From Flavobacterium sp. LC2016-23 (GTDB lineage: Bacteria; Bacteroidota; Bacteroidia; Flavobacteriales; Flavobacteriaceae): 64,000 nucleotides of DNA. Of this stretch, positions 52,428-61,939 are shown in pieces. Location of the stretch: assembly GCF_009674775.1 (NCBI RefSeq), contig NZ_WKKE01000024.1, forward strand, positions 1-64,000. Direction: 5' to 3'. The notes under the pieces are model-generated. The model made no database searches. It had not been told where the DNA came from and worked only from the letters and a program-made list of their open reading frames with translations. A program made the translations under genes and the position numbers. Every line of letters begins with the position of its first letter. Position 1 is the first letter of the stretch.

Positions 52428-54131
52428 ATGCACCAGAATAAAATTTTGTTTATCCTTAGTCTTTTCCTTTTCTCTTCTATTGCCCTCTCCCAAAAGTTAC
52501 TAAAAGTACCTGATTCTTTAAAAAACTATACACATGATACTTTTAGAGAAAAAGTGTACAGCAACTCTGACGATAACTTTACACGCAATTATATATACGG
52601 TAAGTCAAATTTATTAAAAGCAAAAAGTGAGCAGAATACGAGAGAGATCATTTACGGGTACGATTTATTGGCGGAAATTTTTGATGATTTTAATCAATCT
52701 GTTCAATATTCGGATAGTGCTATCGCTTTAGCCCGGCAAAAATATCCAAAAGCACTTCCCTATCTCTATTCCACAAGAGGTTATGTATTTTACAATAAGA
52801 AAAGGCTCAAAGAATCTTTAAATTGTTTTTTGATGGCCCTAAAGGATACTATTCATCTTTCTGATCAGCGAATTAACAACATCAGGTACTCCATAGGACT
52901 CATCAAAAAGACACAGGGTAATTATAGTGAGGCACTCCCCATTTACAAAAAATGTATAACCAGAGCGGAAAAGATTCAGGATGGAAATTACCTAAGGTAT
53001 CTTACAGGATTAGCAGAACTCTATAACTGGACAGGCAATACTGAAATGTCTGAGCAATTAACAAAAAAAGGAATTCATGACTGTGGGAATTATGATTCTG
53101 GCGATTACTATCTGCCCTATTTTATTGCGAACAGGGGAAAAAATTATTTACAGCGGAAAAATTACACTGCTGCACTGACAGATTTAAAAAGTACCCTGGT
53201 GAATTTTAAAAAAAATAATGATTTTTCTAATTATGCTGAAAACTGCTTTTATATCGGAGAGGCTTATACAAAGCTTGATCAAAGTGATCAGGCCGTACGC
53301 TTTTATAAAAAAGTAGATTCGATCTTTAACGTGCAACATGATATTTCGTTAATTACTATTCCGGCGTACGAAAAAATGATTGCCTATTATAAAACTAAAG
53401 ACCAGTACAGGGAAGTTATTTTTTACTCTGATCAGTTTATCAAAGCAGATAAAGTGCTGGATGGTGATTATAAATATATCACTACCACACTTGCAAAAAA
53501 ATCTGATACAGATGGAGTACTGTCCTTTAAGCAAAGCCTGATGGCTTTAAAGAACGAAAAACTTTCACTAAAACTTACCATCCTATTTTTGTTTTTAGGA
53601 GTTATAATCCTTTTCAGCTTATTGTACAGCAATAACAAAAAAAGACAAAAAGAAGTCGAAAAACAAAGGCAATTGTTTGAAGCCTATACCAAAGAAAGGG
53701 AACAACAAATAATCCTTGCTAACGAATCCCTAAAAAGGGTGACTAAAAAAGCATCAATCGATACTATGGACGAAAGTGTGATTAACCATATTTTAGATTG
53801 TCTCCAAAAATTTGAATCAGAGCGACGATATATCCAAAAAGAATATACCATTGAAATGCTTGCTGCTGAGTTTAAAACAAATTCAAAGTACCTGTCTAAG
53901 GTGATCAACACTGTAAAAGACATTACTTTTACGCAGTATATCAATACTTTAAGAATAGAATATATATTGAATCAATTAGAAAATGACAAAAAAATTTTAA
54001 ATTATACCATACAGGCTTTATCTGAAATCTGTGGCTATAATAGTGTTCAGACCTTTACAAGAGCTTTTACCGCTTATACCAAAATGAAACCCTCCGATTT
54101 TATTAAGGAATTAAAAGCTAATCGTAAATAA
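52428..54131 (+). CDS. TPR-AraC membrane-bound transcriptional regulator
   Basis: The protein has 567 residues, with a signal-like N-terminus (LFILSLFLFSSIALSQ), TPR-like repeats (about 60-370), one membrane helix (LKLTILFLFLGVIILFSLLY, about 381-400), a coiled-coil linker and a C-terminal AraC helix-turn-helix (about 465-562: TIEMLAAEFKTNSKYLSKVI, IQALSEICGYNSVQTFTRAF). This architecture, a periplasmic TPR sensor joined to a cytoplasmic AraC domain, is common in Flavobacteriia. It is divergent from the bacteriocin operon and is its most probable regulator, perhaps sensing the exported peptide, but this is inference from position. Confidence 0.92.
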   Translation: MHQNKILFILSLFLFSSIALSQKLLKVPDSLKNYTHDTFREKVYSNSDDNFTRNYIYGKSNLLKAKSEQNTREIIYGYDLLAEIFDDFNQSVQYSDSAIALARQKYPKALPYLYSTRGYVFYNKKRLKESLNCFLMALKDTIHLSDQRINNIRYSIGLIKKTQGNYSEALPIYKKCITRAEKIQDGNYLRYLTGLAELYNWTGNTEMSEQLTKKGIHDCGNYDSGDYYLPYFIANRGKNYLQRKNYTAALTDLKSTLVNFKKNNDFSNYAENCFYIGEAYTKLDQSDQAVRFYKKVDSIFNVQHDISLITIPAYEKMIAYYKTKDQYREVIFYSDQFIKADKVLDGDYKYITTTLAKKSDTDGVLSFKQSLMALKNEKLSLKLTILFLFLGVIILFSLLYSNNKKRQKEVEKQRQLFEAYTKEREQQIILANESLKRVTKKASIDTMDESVINHILDCLQKFESERRYIQKEYTIEMLAAEFKTNSKYLSKVINTVKDITFTQYINTLRIEYILNQLENDKKILNYTIQALSEICGYNSVQTFTRAFTAYTKMKPSDFIKELKANRK

Positions 54132-54316
54132 GCAGCAGATTAGATCATGTTGAACTTTTAAAGATTTTTCAAAGTCAGGAGCAGTTATCAATGTCTATAA
54201 TGCTTTGCTTTTGGCAGGGCAGCGATCTTAAAATCATATTTTGATAAGTGAATTCTGCATCAGCGATAGCAATTAATTCATGCCTGCTTCCAACCCACAT
54301 TCCATAAAATAATAGA

Positions 54317-54352
54317 GTAAAAAAGGGTTGTCCTGATGTGACAACCCTCTTT
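54317..54352 (-). terminator. Terminator of the Rhs tip cassette
   Basis: AGGGTTGTC (54324-54332) and GACAACCCT (54340-54348) form a 9-bp stem with a T-run on the minus strand. The same stem sequence with a slightly different loop recurs at 63689-63713, next to another gene end. Confidence 0.75.
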
Positions 54353-54360
54353 ATTATAGA

Positions 54361-54421
54361 AATCATCATAACCAAAATCAGTAGTTACGGTTGCATTAAA
54401 ACTAATCCCAGCATTATTTGA
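54361..54421 (-). pseudogene. Orphan Rhs C-terminal tip fragment
   Basis: These 61 bp match 55513-55573 inside the Rhs gene with five mismatches by eye and encode NNAGISFNATVTTDFGYDD, against NNAGISFGATVTTDFGYDD in the Rhs protein. The frame then runs out into a different sequence ending KQA (stop near 54278). The fragment starts at the very stop codon of the small membrane gene (54414-54416). It is the remnant of an alternative Rhs tip downstream of the active one, the usual structure of polymorphic toxin loci that swap C-termini. Confidence 0.75.
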
Positions 54422-54992
54422 AGGTATCGTCCAATTTCTCTGTAACCTGTATTTTTTTAATTTTATTATGAATAATCCATAATGCTACTGGAGGAAATGA
54501 AAAAGTAACTAAATTACCTGCAATATCATTAAAACATACAGTCTTTTTTAACTCAATGGTTGAGATAAGTTTAGAAACAAAATAACCACAATAAGAAAAG
54601 GAAAGAACACCAACAAACTGAATTAAGCCCACATATAGAAATATGTCATCGTTCGGTTCACCTCCCTTAAAAACAAAACTAAAAATATAGGCTATAAAAA
54701 AAACAAAATTGAACACTACAATAATATTCACTACTAAACATAATTTAAAAGTAAATAATTTCAAATTAAAATATTTATTTGAATAACTATATAAGAAATT
54801 CACAACAATATTTAACCAATAAAAATAAGGCAAATATAAAAATGCAAAAAATGCAAATATTAAATAATATAACCTTTCACAAGAAAATGATTGAACTAAG
54901 TTTATTAGAAAAAATTGAATTATAATAGGAATTATCAAAATAAAGATAAAAACTTTTTTTGTGCTTTGTTTCAAAAGAAAATTTATGTTCAT
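54414..54992 (-). CDS. Multi-pass membrane protein downstream of Rhs, possible immunity protein
   Basis: The protein has 192 residues with four to five hydrophobic helices (FIFILIIPIIIQFFLINLV, LIFAFFAFLYLPYFYWLNIV, a long segment about 75-110, ILFLYVGLIQFVGVLSFSY-like, FPPVALWIIHN). No family was recognised. It starts 20 bp after the Rhs stop, on the same strand, the usual place for an Rhs immunity gene. Its stop codon coincides with the start of the orphan tip homology, so it was probably carried with the present tip as a cassette. Confidence 0.7.
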   Translation of the reverse strand: MNINFLLKQSTKKVFIFILIIPIIIQFFLINLVQSFSCERLYYLIFAFFAFLYLPYFYWLNIVVNFLYSYSNKYFNLKLFTFKLCLVVNIIVVFNFVFFIAYIFSFVFKGGEPNDDIFLYVGLIQFVGVLSFSYCGYFVSKLISTIELKKTVCFNDIAGNLVTFSFPPVALWIIHNKIKKIQVTEKLDDTFK

Positions 54993-55012
54993 AATTGTTA
55001 CAATTTATGTTT

Positions 55013-58000
55013 TTAATACCAATCCCATTTCCAACCACCTTTTACATTAGCAGCCCCTCCAATACTAAGCCCCATGCTATAGCCAGTATCCAATCCAAAA
55101 TAAAATTGTTTATGATAACGAGATAGTTTTGAGTACTCGGCAGAGATCCCAAATGCACTAAGCGAAATTGATTCAAATCTTTGTTCACCAATGTTGTATT
55201 TATAATCAACTCCTACCCCATACGCAATAGCAAATTCAAAATAATGATTTTCAGAACTCTTTGTTATATCACTCTTATTATCATAATAATCTGCTTTAAT
55301 ACTTGATTCTCTATATTCTCCTATTTTAATACCAAGCACTTTTTTAAAAGGAGTGAAATCTATATATTGCCCTGCCCGTAAATCTGTTTCTAAACTAAAA
55401 TACTGATTTTTAAAAAACCATGAATCATAATCCAATTTCCTTTCAGCATTACTATCAGCCGTTTTTAGCATAACAGGATCATTCTGAATAACACCAGGAA
55501 TATGATTTTTCGAATCATCATAACCAAAGTCAGTAGTAACGGTTGCACCAAAACTTATCCCAGCATTATTTGATGCGGCATTCCAATCACCTGTTTTAGT
55601 ATACTCAGCATATGTCGCACCAAAATGTGCGACTCCAGCTCCAATTAACGCAGCACCAACTACTGTTCCCACTCCAGTCGCAGTCAAAACTGCTCCAACA
55701 ACTATTGCCACTCCCGCAACTATGTCATTCCAATTAATTTTAAACTCCCCACTAGGATCGGTGTATTTTAGTGGGTTGTTTAGTACATACCCATAACGAT
55801 TGTAGTTTTGAGTATTACCAGGGTCTTGTACATAATTATCTGGTTGCAGGAAACGGTGAAGTTTAGGATCATACAGACGTCCATTCATGTGTATGAGACC
55901 TACGCTTTGCAGATGTTCATGTCCAGTATATCCTCTATCAAGAATAGTAAGACCGTTTAATATATTACCTGCACCATCCTGTACTTTTTCAATAGCTCCC
56001 CAAGCGTCAAACTTTCTTTTTTCTAGTATAGCTCCCGTCTCATTGGTTATTGCCAATATACTCCCTTGATAATCTCTGTGCAAATATAACGTTTGTTCTT
56101 GTATAGCTCCTACACTACTATATGCTTTTTTATAAACAACCGGAGCTGAATAACCATCACCACCAATATAAGTTACGAACTCGATAGCCCCTGTTTGGGT
56201 ATTTTCTTTGATCTCCATAGAGCCTTCAGCACTATAATGTTTAAGATAGATTCGGGTTTCCTTAAGCCCCAATCCTCCATAAAACATAACGCTACGATCA
56301 TTGTTCTCATTATATACAAAGCTTATTTTGTCTTTACCATCTTCCACTATTTCTACAGGACTCTTGAAAGTGTTATAGCTAACGGTCTGTAAAGGTTTGT
56401 TTTGATAATCAGATAAAGCCGAGGCAGTTAGTGTTATCGAAGTGTTTTGGTATTTTTTGTTAGAATTACCATAATTGTACGTTCCTAATATGTTAGATTT
56501 AATACGCCCATCGTCTTCGTAGGTCTGATTTTCCTGCACACCTTGCGCATTAGGGTATTGTATAAGGCGATCCTGGCTGTCATAATCGAAATTTTCGGTA
56601 ACATTTCCAAAAAGGCTGTTTTTACGCCACTTAAGATTACCTCGTTGTATGTCAAAATTAGTACCTAATTCCATAATGGTAGTCATACCCAAAGTGTGCT
56701 TTGCATTGCTTACATAGCCATAACTGTCATATATATTATTAATAGCAATTCCATTACCTAGTGTTGCCTTGGTCAGCTGCCCTTGAGCATTTACCTCAGT
56801 TGTTTCACAAAGAGTTTTGGTCTTTTGCCCATTTTTTATTTCGTATATTTTGTATGCAAAGCCATTTTTGTACTCTCTTTGCGTAGCAGAGATACTGGTT
56901 TTTCCTTTTAAAGATGCCGTTTTGGTTTCTTTTTCAACCCTGCCCCAGGCATCATATTCTATTTTTTTTGTAAAAACCGCACCATAACCTGTTGTTTCTG
57001 TAGTGGTTTCTAATCGTTTTTTAGAGTCGTAGGTATAATCGGTAATAATTGTTTTCCCTGCGTCCCCATCATCAGTATATACCGTTTTTAGAAGCAATTT
57101 GCTGTCTGGAGTATAAGTGTACTGAGTAGTACTTTTAGTATTACTACCTGCTATAGTTTTGGTTTCGATTTTGCCCCAATCGTTCAGCTTGTAGGTGGTA
57201 GTGCCGTTTGGAGTAGTTTCTTTTGTGCTTTCGCCGAGTTCGTTATAGTTATAGCTGTATGTACCGGCCGAAGGATCTGTTAAGCTAATTTTTCGTCCCC
57301 AGCCATCTTGTATTAAACTTATTTTATTGCCATTATAATTCGTTTCCTTAAGGTTTCCGTTGGCAAAATAACTATAATTGATGGTACCTCCTATTGGGCT
57401 TTCGAGCAGCTTAACCACATTCCCCATAGCATTTTTAGTAGATGTTTTGATTTGACCAGTGCTCCCATCTGTTACTGTAGTGGTTCGTTTGTCATATTTT
57501 ATGTTCAATACTTTACCCTTATAATCTGTAATAGTTTCGGGACGACCGTAAACATCATACAAAGTGGTATTCCATAATGGACTCCCTGTGTTAGGCTCGC
57601 TAAAACTAAAATTGCGGTCGTTAATATCGTATTTAAAATCTTTGTAGGACACAATACCCTGTACGCCTTTTATACCAGTACGAATTTTTCTGCCCAATTC
57701 GTCAAATAACTCTTCACTATAAGTGTCGTCCGTGTTTCCTGTCAGCGTAATTTTAGCTTTTTCGTTTTCCCTTACATACGTATAAGTATGGGGTTTACCC
57801 AAATAATCAGTGACTACAGTTTTCCTGAACCAGGAATCATATTCATAACCTGTTAACAAGGCATTATTCCAGGAACCAAGTTCACTTTGGTTGTTTTCTG
57901 ATTTAAGTGTACCGTTAGGATAATACTCAAATGCTGTTTTAAATCCTTCAATATCAGTGCTTTCTTTTAAAAAAATACCTGTTGGATCATATACGAAATT

Positions 58001-61000
58001 TGTTTTTCTATCAGCCATACCAGGTGCTGATATCGTTTTTATTATAACATTCCCAAAAATGTCATACCCATTGGTTTCTGTAATAGCATTTGTATTATTA
58101 CCCCATTTTTGAATTACTTTTAATAAATTACTTTCTGACCCTGAGCCATATTGATAAGTTTCCTTAGAATTCATACTATCACCAGAAGCAGTTACGTTTT
58201 GTGTTTTGCTTTTAAGCCTGCCTACCATATAAGGGGAGGTTATAACCGGATCATATGCTATTATACTAGTACTAATTTGCTGGTTAACTCCACCTGATCT
58301 AATTTTAGTTATAGACTCTAAAGGATTGTTGAAATTATCATATACAATATTCGTTTCATCACTGCTATCATTTAGAATATCGTAATTGTTGGACCTCACA
58401 TTTTGGAGTTTAAAAACCTTGGATGCAGACAGGCTAGTTTCATAAAACGATAAGGATTTACTAATCAGGTCATATAGTGGTGTGGTATTTGTTTCTGTAT
58501 ATCCATTAGCGTCGTAATCAGAAGTGATTTTGGCAATAAAAGTATTACCTGCTCCTGGGCTAATAATTGCACCGGGACTAAAAGTAATACTGTTTGTTGC
58601 TAAAAGAGTTTCAGTTGCTGTTCTGGTGTTGTCTACGGTAACTTGGCTTGCTCTAGGAACGTTTGGAGCCGCATTATTTAAAGCAATTGAAGGGCTAACT
58701 ATCCCTAAATAAGTATAACTCTCAACAATAGCTCCACGCAAATTTGGATCAAACTTAGACACGGTACTAATTGCCTTGCTATCATCTTCGAACCAATTAG
58801 TTCGCATTGAAGCACGAAAACCCATAAAACCTAATCCTTCTAAATTGGAAGTTGCACCCGCATAGGTAAACAATTGTTTTTTATAAACAGAGGCACTTTG
58901 TTTCTCCAATTTGGTAACTAGCTGTAGAGTTGCTGCAGATTCTATATCTATCTTGGGATAAGTCTCCGCATATCCAGTAGTATATATTGACATATATCGC
59001 TCATTATAAGAAGTCGTAGATAATGGCTGATAAGTAATTGATTCTCTAACTCCATTTCCTGTGGTTACAGTTCGCAGTAATTGATCTGTGGTGTTATCTT
59101 TATTAGAATTAAAATAAAAAATTTGATCGTTACCCAAAAATGCAATTTCGAGAGTTGGATTATAGGGTTTGCCGTTAGTTGCGATTCCCCTTCCTGTGGG
59201 TAGGTAAATCGGCATAATATCCAGTTTAATACCTGACCTGAATAAACTACTACTTGTATATCTAAAACTAGGGCTGAAACCACCACTAAGATTTGGATAA
59301 TAGTTAACCTCTATTTGAGCGTATATACCAGCTTGGTCTAAATATGTTTTGGTACGAATTAAATCTGATTTTCCATCTTTATTACAATCAGAAACTATAT
59401 AATTATTAGTACTTGACGTTGTGTTTTGTAAAAAGGTAATATTATTATTTTGAACTACCTTGATAAAATCAGTTCCTGTAGAACTATATTGATACCATTC
59501 TGTAAATCCATATCCTTTCGGTATCATAAAATCGGTTTTCCCATCACCATTATAATCACCTAATAAAATTGTTTTACTTAAATCTACAGAGATATTTGCA
59601 TCTGGATAGTTCCATAATAAAACTAATTGATTCGCACTATTGAGTGTATAGGTTGTTACCTTTCCATTTTCAAAAACCATAAAATCAGATTTACCGTCTC
59701 CATTTACATCGGCCACTTCCACCTTAGAACTGGAAGTTATAACTGAAGCCAATTCACCAGAATAGGTTAAAAAATTGGTAGTATTATCTCTTTTTAAATC
59801 TACAAAATATACTTTCTTGGAAGTTATTATTTCTGAATTTGTTAAACAGCCAGAATAATAATCATCAGTATAACTAAATGATCGAAGCTCTAGGTCAATA
59901 GCAATAACATCAGTTATACCATCACCATTAAAATCTCCTGAAAGTATTTTTTTCGGGAAAATAGTTTCTACATCAACTGTTGAGCAATAATCATCACCAG
60001 ATCCCCCAATAGTTTGAGTTGGAAAATTTACCACTTTTTCGTATTGGTAATAAATGGGTGACGATATTCCAGCAGAATAAACCGTAAAAGTATAATTGGT
60101 TGCTGACTTTTTTGCCACAGCCCAACCTTGTTTTGCATAAAGCTTATTATTCCAAGTCAACCAATTAACAGGGAAAATAGTCTCAAAATACCCCACTTTA
60201 TGTTCGAAACCCAAATTAGTGCCGCCAGAATTTATATCAGAATACAGCCAATACTTTGATTTAGTATCTGGACCAATTGTAGGATATATCAAGAAATCCA
60301 TTTTTTCATCACCTCCAAAATCTCCGGAAACAGTGGCTGCATTTTGAGCAGATATATTCCCAACGCTTAAGTTTGTGGTAATATCTGCATAAGATATTGA
60401 TTCGAGGGAGTTTTCATAAGTGAATACCGTAGGGTTATAACTTTTAGTTCCATCCCCACTTAATTCAAATACTTTTTCTAAACGCTGATATCCTAAAGAG
60501 CTAGAATTGTATGAAAAGTTATAATTTCTATAACCTATTCCATTGCCTGTCACTTGAATTTTTTCTAATATCTTGTTATTCATTATGCTTTTACCACCTA
60601 TATAGGACTGTTCTGGCCTGGTACGAGTACCATAAACAAACTGAATTTCGTTAATAGGAGCTGTTGTTCCTATTGTACCATATTTTATGCTAGTTATAGC
60701 AATAATGTTATCTGATTTCGTATAATTATATGAAATTCTTACTCCTTGCGGATTTTGCCAATAATTTATGGTCCATGTGGTAATTGATTGGGAGTCTAAA
60801 GTAGAACCAAACTCTGCTACAGAACCATCAGGGTAATTTACTAAGAAGGAGGCAGGTCCATAATTACTTCCTTGTGGCGATACTCCAACTGCAGTAATCT
60901 TTAGATTTGAGAAATTTTCGGTTTCATAAGTCGAACCAGCCGCGCCATACGCTGTGCCAGTTTTTAAAATTAACCGTTGTCCATCCAGAGCAAAACGATC

Positions 61001-61456
61001 CTTGGCATCAAGATTTATTCCTCCAACGTTTCCATCATGGAATTTTGTTCTAGGAATTCTAGTTATAGCTGAGACACCTGAAATGTTCCAACCGTAACCT
61101 GCAATTCCATTTCCTGCCTGACTGCTATAAACTAAATTTACCTGAGGAACTACACCATTAATTCCTGCTGGTACTGCAATTGGAATAGAATAACCTGCTA
61201 CTCCGTTAAGTGAAACTGACAATTGACCTTCTGTAAAACCTACTTCTGTTGAACTTCCAGTAGGAGCTGGTATGGTATTGGCAACTAATAAGTTCGCGGT
61301 TTTGCTATTGATTTCAGCCTTATTAACTGGAGTTTTTAGTATTTCACTGCTTCTCTTTATGAGAGTTACTCCTTCAACAGGTGTTCCTCCGGAATCCTGA
61401 GCTGAAGCAAAAAACGATAAACTGATAAATAAAAATGTAAAGTAAAAATCTCTCAT
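55013..61456 (-). CDS. Rhs-repeat polymorphic protein with SpvB/FG-GAP N-terminus
   Basis: This 2147-residue protein has a signal peptide (FYFTFLFISLSFFASAQ), then a SpvB/TcB-like N-terminal region (about 65-350: VPQVNLVYSSQAGNGIAGYG, WNISGVSAITR). FG-GAP/VCBS calcium-type repeats (about 370-760: GDFNGDGITDVIAI, ADVNGDGKSDFMVF, GDYNGDGKTDFMIP), many YD/RHS repeats and an Rhs core end at about 1860-1903 (LHRFLQPDNYVQDPGNTQNY, then NPLKYTDPSGEF) follow. The last 245 residues form the variable tip. It starts with a glycine-rich hydrophobic stretch (AGVAIVVGAVLTATGVGTVV) and ends in a beta-rich domain (GGWKWDWY). No nuclease or deaminase motif is seen, so toxicity is unproven; the tip might be a surface or pore-like module. 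A T9SS-sorted companion gene lies 3 bp upstream. Confidence 0.93.
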   Translation of the reverse strand: MRDFYFTFLFISLSFFASAQDSGGTPVEGVTLIKRSSEILKTPVNKAEINSKTANLLVANTIPAPTGSSTEVGFTEGQLSVSLNGVAGYSIPIAVPAGINGVVPQVNLVYSSQAGNGIAGYGWNISGVSAITRIPRTKFHDGNVGGINLDAKDRFALDGQRLILKTGTAYGAAGSTYETENFSNLKITAVGVSPQGSNYGPASFLVNYPDGSVAEFGSTLDSQSITTWTINYWQNPQGVRISYNYTKSDNIIAITSIKYGTIGTTAPINEIQFVYGTRTRPEQSYIGGKSIMNNKILEKIQVTGNGIGYRNYNFSYNSSSLGYQRLEKVFELSGDGTKSYNPTVFTYENSLESISYADITTNLSVGNISAQNAATVSGDFGGDEKMDFLIYPTIGPDTKSKYWLYSDINSGGTNLGFEHKVGYFETIFPVNWLTWNNKLYAKQGWAVAKKSATNYTFTVYSAGISSPIYYQYEKVVNFPTQTIGGSGDDYCSTVDVETIFPKKILSGDFNGDGITDVIAIDLELRSFSYTDDYYSGCLTNSEIITSKKVYFVDLKRDNTTNFLTYSGELASVITSSSKVEVADVNGDGKSDFMVFENGKVTTYTLNSANQLVLLWNYPDANISVDLSKTILLGDYNGDGKTDFMIPKGYGFTEWYQYSSTGTDFIKVVQNNNITFLQNTTSSTNNYIVSDCNKDGKSDLIRTKTYLDQAGIYAQIEVNYYPNLSGGFSPSFRYTSSSLFRSGIKLDIMPIYLPTGRGIATNGKPYNPTLEIAFLGNDQIFYFNSNKDNTTDQLLRTVTTGNGVRESITYQPLSTTSYNERYMSIYTTGYAETYPKIDIESAATLQLVTKLEKQSASVYKKQLFTYAGATSNLEGLGFMGFRASMRTNWFEDDSKAISTVSKFDPNLRGAIVESYTYLGIVSPSIALNNAAPNVPRASQVTVDNTRTATETLLATNSITFSPGAIISPGAGNTFIAKITSDYDANGYTETNTTPLYDLISKSLSFYETSLSASKVFKLQNVRSNNYDILNDSSDETNIVYDNFNNPLESITKIRSGGVNQQISTSIIAYDPVITSPYMVGRLKSKTQNVTASGDSMNSKETYQYGSGSESNLLKVIQKWGNNTNAITETNGYDIFGNVIIKTISAPGMADRKTNFVYDPTGIFLKESTDIEGFKTAFEYYPNGTLKSENNQSELGSWNNALLTGYEYDSWFRKTVVTDYLGKPHTYTYVRENEKAKITLTGNTDDTYSEELFDELGRKIRTGIKGVQGIVSYKDFKYDINDRNFSFSEPNTGSPLWNTTLYDVYGRPETITDYKGKVLNIKYDKRTTTVTDGSTGQIKTSTKNAMGNVVKLLESPIGGTINYSYFANGNLKETNYNGNKISLIQDGWGRKISLTDPSAGTYSYNYNELGESTKETTPNGTTTYKLNDWGKIETKTIAGSNTKSTTQYTYTPDSKLLLKTVYTDDGDAGKTIITDYTYDSKKRLETTTETTGYGAVFTKKIEYDAWGRVEKETKTASLKGKTSISATQREYKNGFAYKIYEIKNGQKTKTLCETTEVNAQGQLTKATLGNGIAINNIYDSYGYVSNAKHTLGMTTIMELGTNFDIQRGNLKWRKNSLFGNVTENFDYDSQDRLIQYPNAQGVQENQTYEDDGRIKSNILGTYNYGNSNKKYQNTSITLTASALSDYQNKPLQTVSYNTFKSPVEIVEDGKDKISFVYNENNDRSVMFYGGLGLKETRIYLKHYSAEGSMEIKENTQTGAIEFVTYIGGDGYSAPVVYKKAYSSVGAIQEQTLYLHRDYQGSILAITNETGAILEKRKFDAWGAIEKVQDGAGNILNGLTILDRGYTGHEHLQSVGLIHMNGRLYDPKLHRFLQPDNYVQDPGNTQNYNRYGYVLNNPLKYTDPSGEFKINWNDIVAGVAIVVGAVLTATGVGTVVGAALIGAGVAHFGATYAEYTKTGDWNAASNNAGISFGATVTTDFGYDDSKNHIPGVIQNDPVMLKTADSNAERKLDYDSWFFKNQYFSLETDLRAGQYIDFTPFKKVLGIKIGEYRESSIKADYYDNKSDITKSSENHYFEFAIAYGVGVDYKYNIGEQRFESISLSAFGISAEYSKLSRYHKQFYFGLDTGYSMGLSIGGAANVKGGWKWDWY

Positions 61457-61459
61457 ATA

Positions 61460-61918
61460 TTATTTCTTGATAATTTTAATTGATTTTTGCTCACCGTTAC
61501 TGTAGTAAAGCATAACAGCATAAATACCGATTGGATAATCCTGAAAAGCAATATTCTGGCTGTCATTTCGAACAGTTGGCTGATAGCTTCTGAGTAACTG
61601 TCCTGTTAAATTGAAAACCTGTATAGAGTTAACATAATTGTCATCTTTGAGTTCCCATTTTATATATAGCTCTTCTTTAACGGGGTTTGGATAATAGGAA
61701 ATAACATCTTCCTGTGAGAATTTCAATAAATCTTCATCTACTAAAGCTTCAATTTCTTTTACTTCTTCTTTCGCCGGTTTTGCCAGTGGGTTACAACCTG
61801 AAAGGCATAATTCTCGTAGGATTTGATTCCCGGCAGAATCATAGTTGAAAGTTATTTTTTGTTGGGCATTTGAAAAAATGGTTATTCCAAACACTATAAG
61901 AGTAATTATTTTTTTCAT
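61460..61918 (-). CDS. Small T9SS-sorted protein with one YD repeat, Rhs companion
   Basis: The protein has 152 residues: a signal peptide (IITLIVFGITIFSNAQ), a single YD-repeat-like motif (FNYDSAGNQILREL), an acidic linker, then a type A T9SS C-terminal sorting domain (ISYYPNPVKEELYIKW, YPIGIYAVMLYY, KIIKK). Its stop is only 3 bp before the Rhs start, implying one transcript. The giant Rhs protein itself has no sorting domain. This small partner may display it or use the same export path; that is inference. Confidence 0.85.
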   Translation of the reverse strand: MKKIITLIVFGITIFSNAQQKITFNYDSAGNQILRELCLSGCNPLAKPAKEEVKEIEALVDEDLLKFSQEDVISYYPNPVKEELYIKWELKDDNYVNSIQVFNLTGQLLRSYQPTVRNDSQNIAFQDYPIGIYAVMLYYSNGEQKSIKIIKK

Positions 61919-61939
61919 ATTTATATTTTTACGCTTAAA

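Noticed and set aside
54175..54375. 66-codon minus-strand frame after the Rhs cassette
   Set aside because: It crosses a terminator and is out of frame with the Rhs tip homology.
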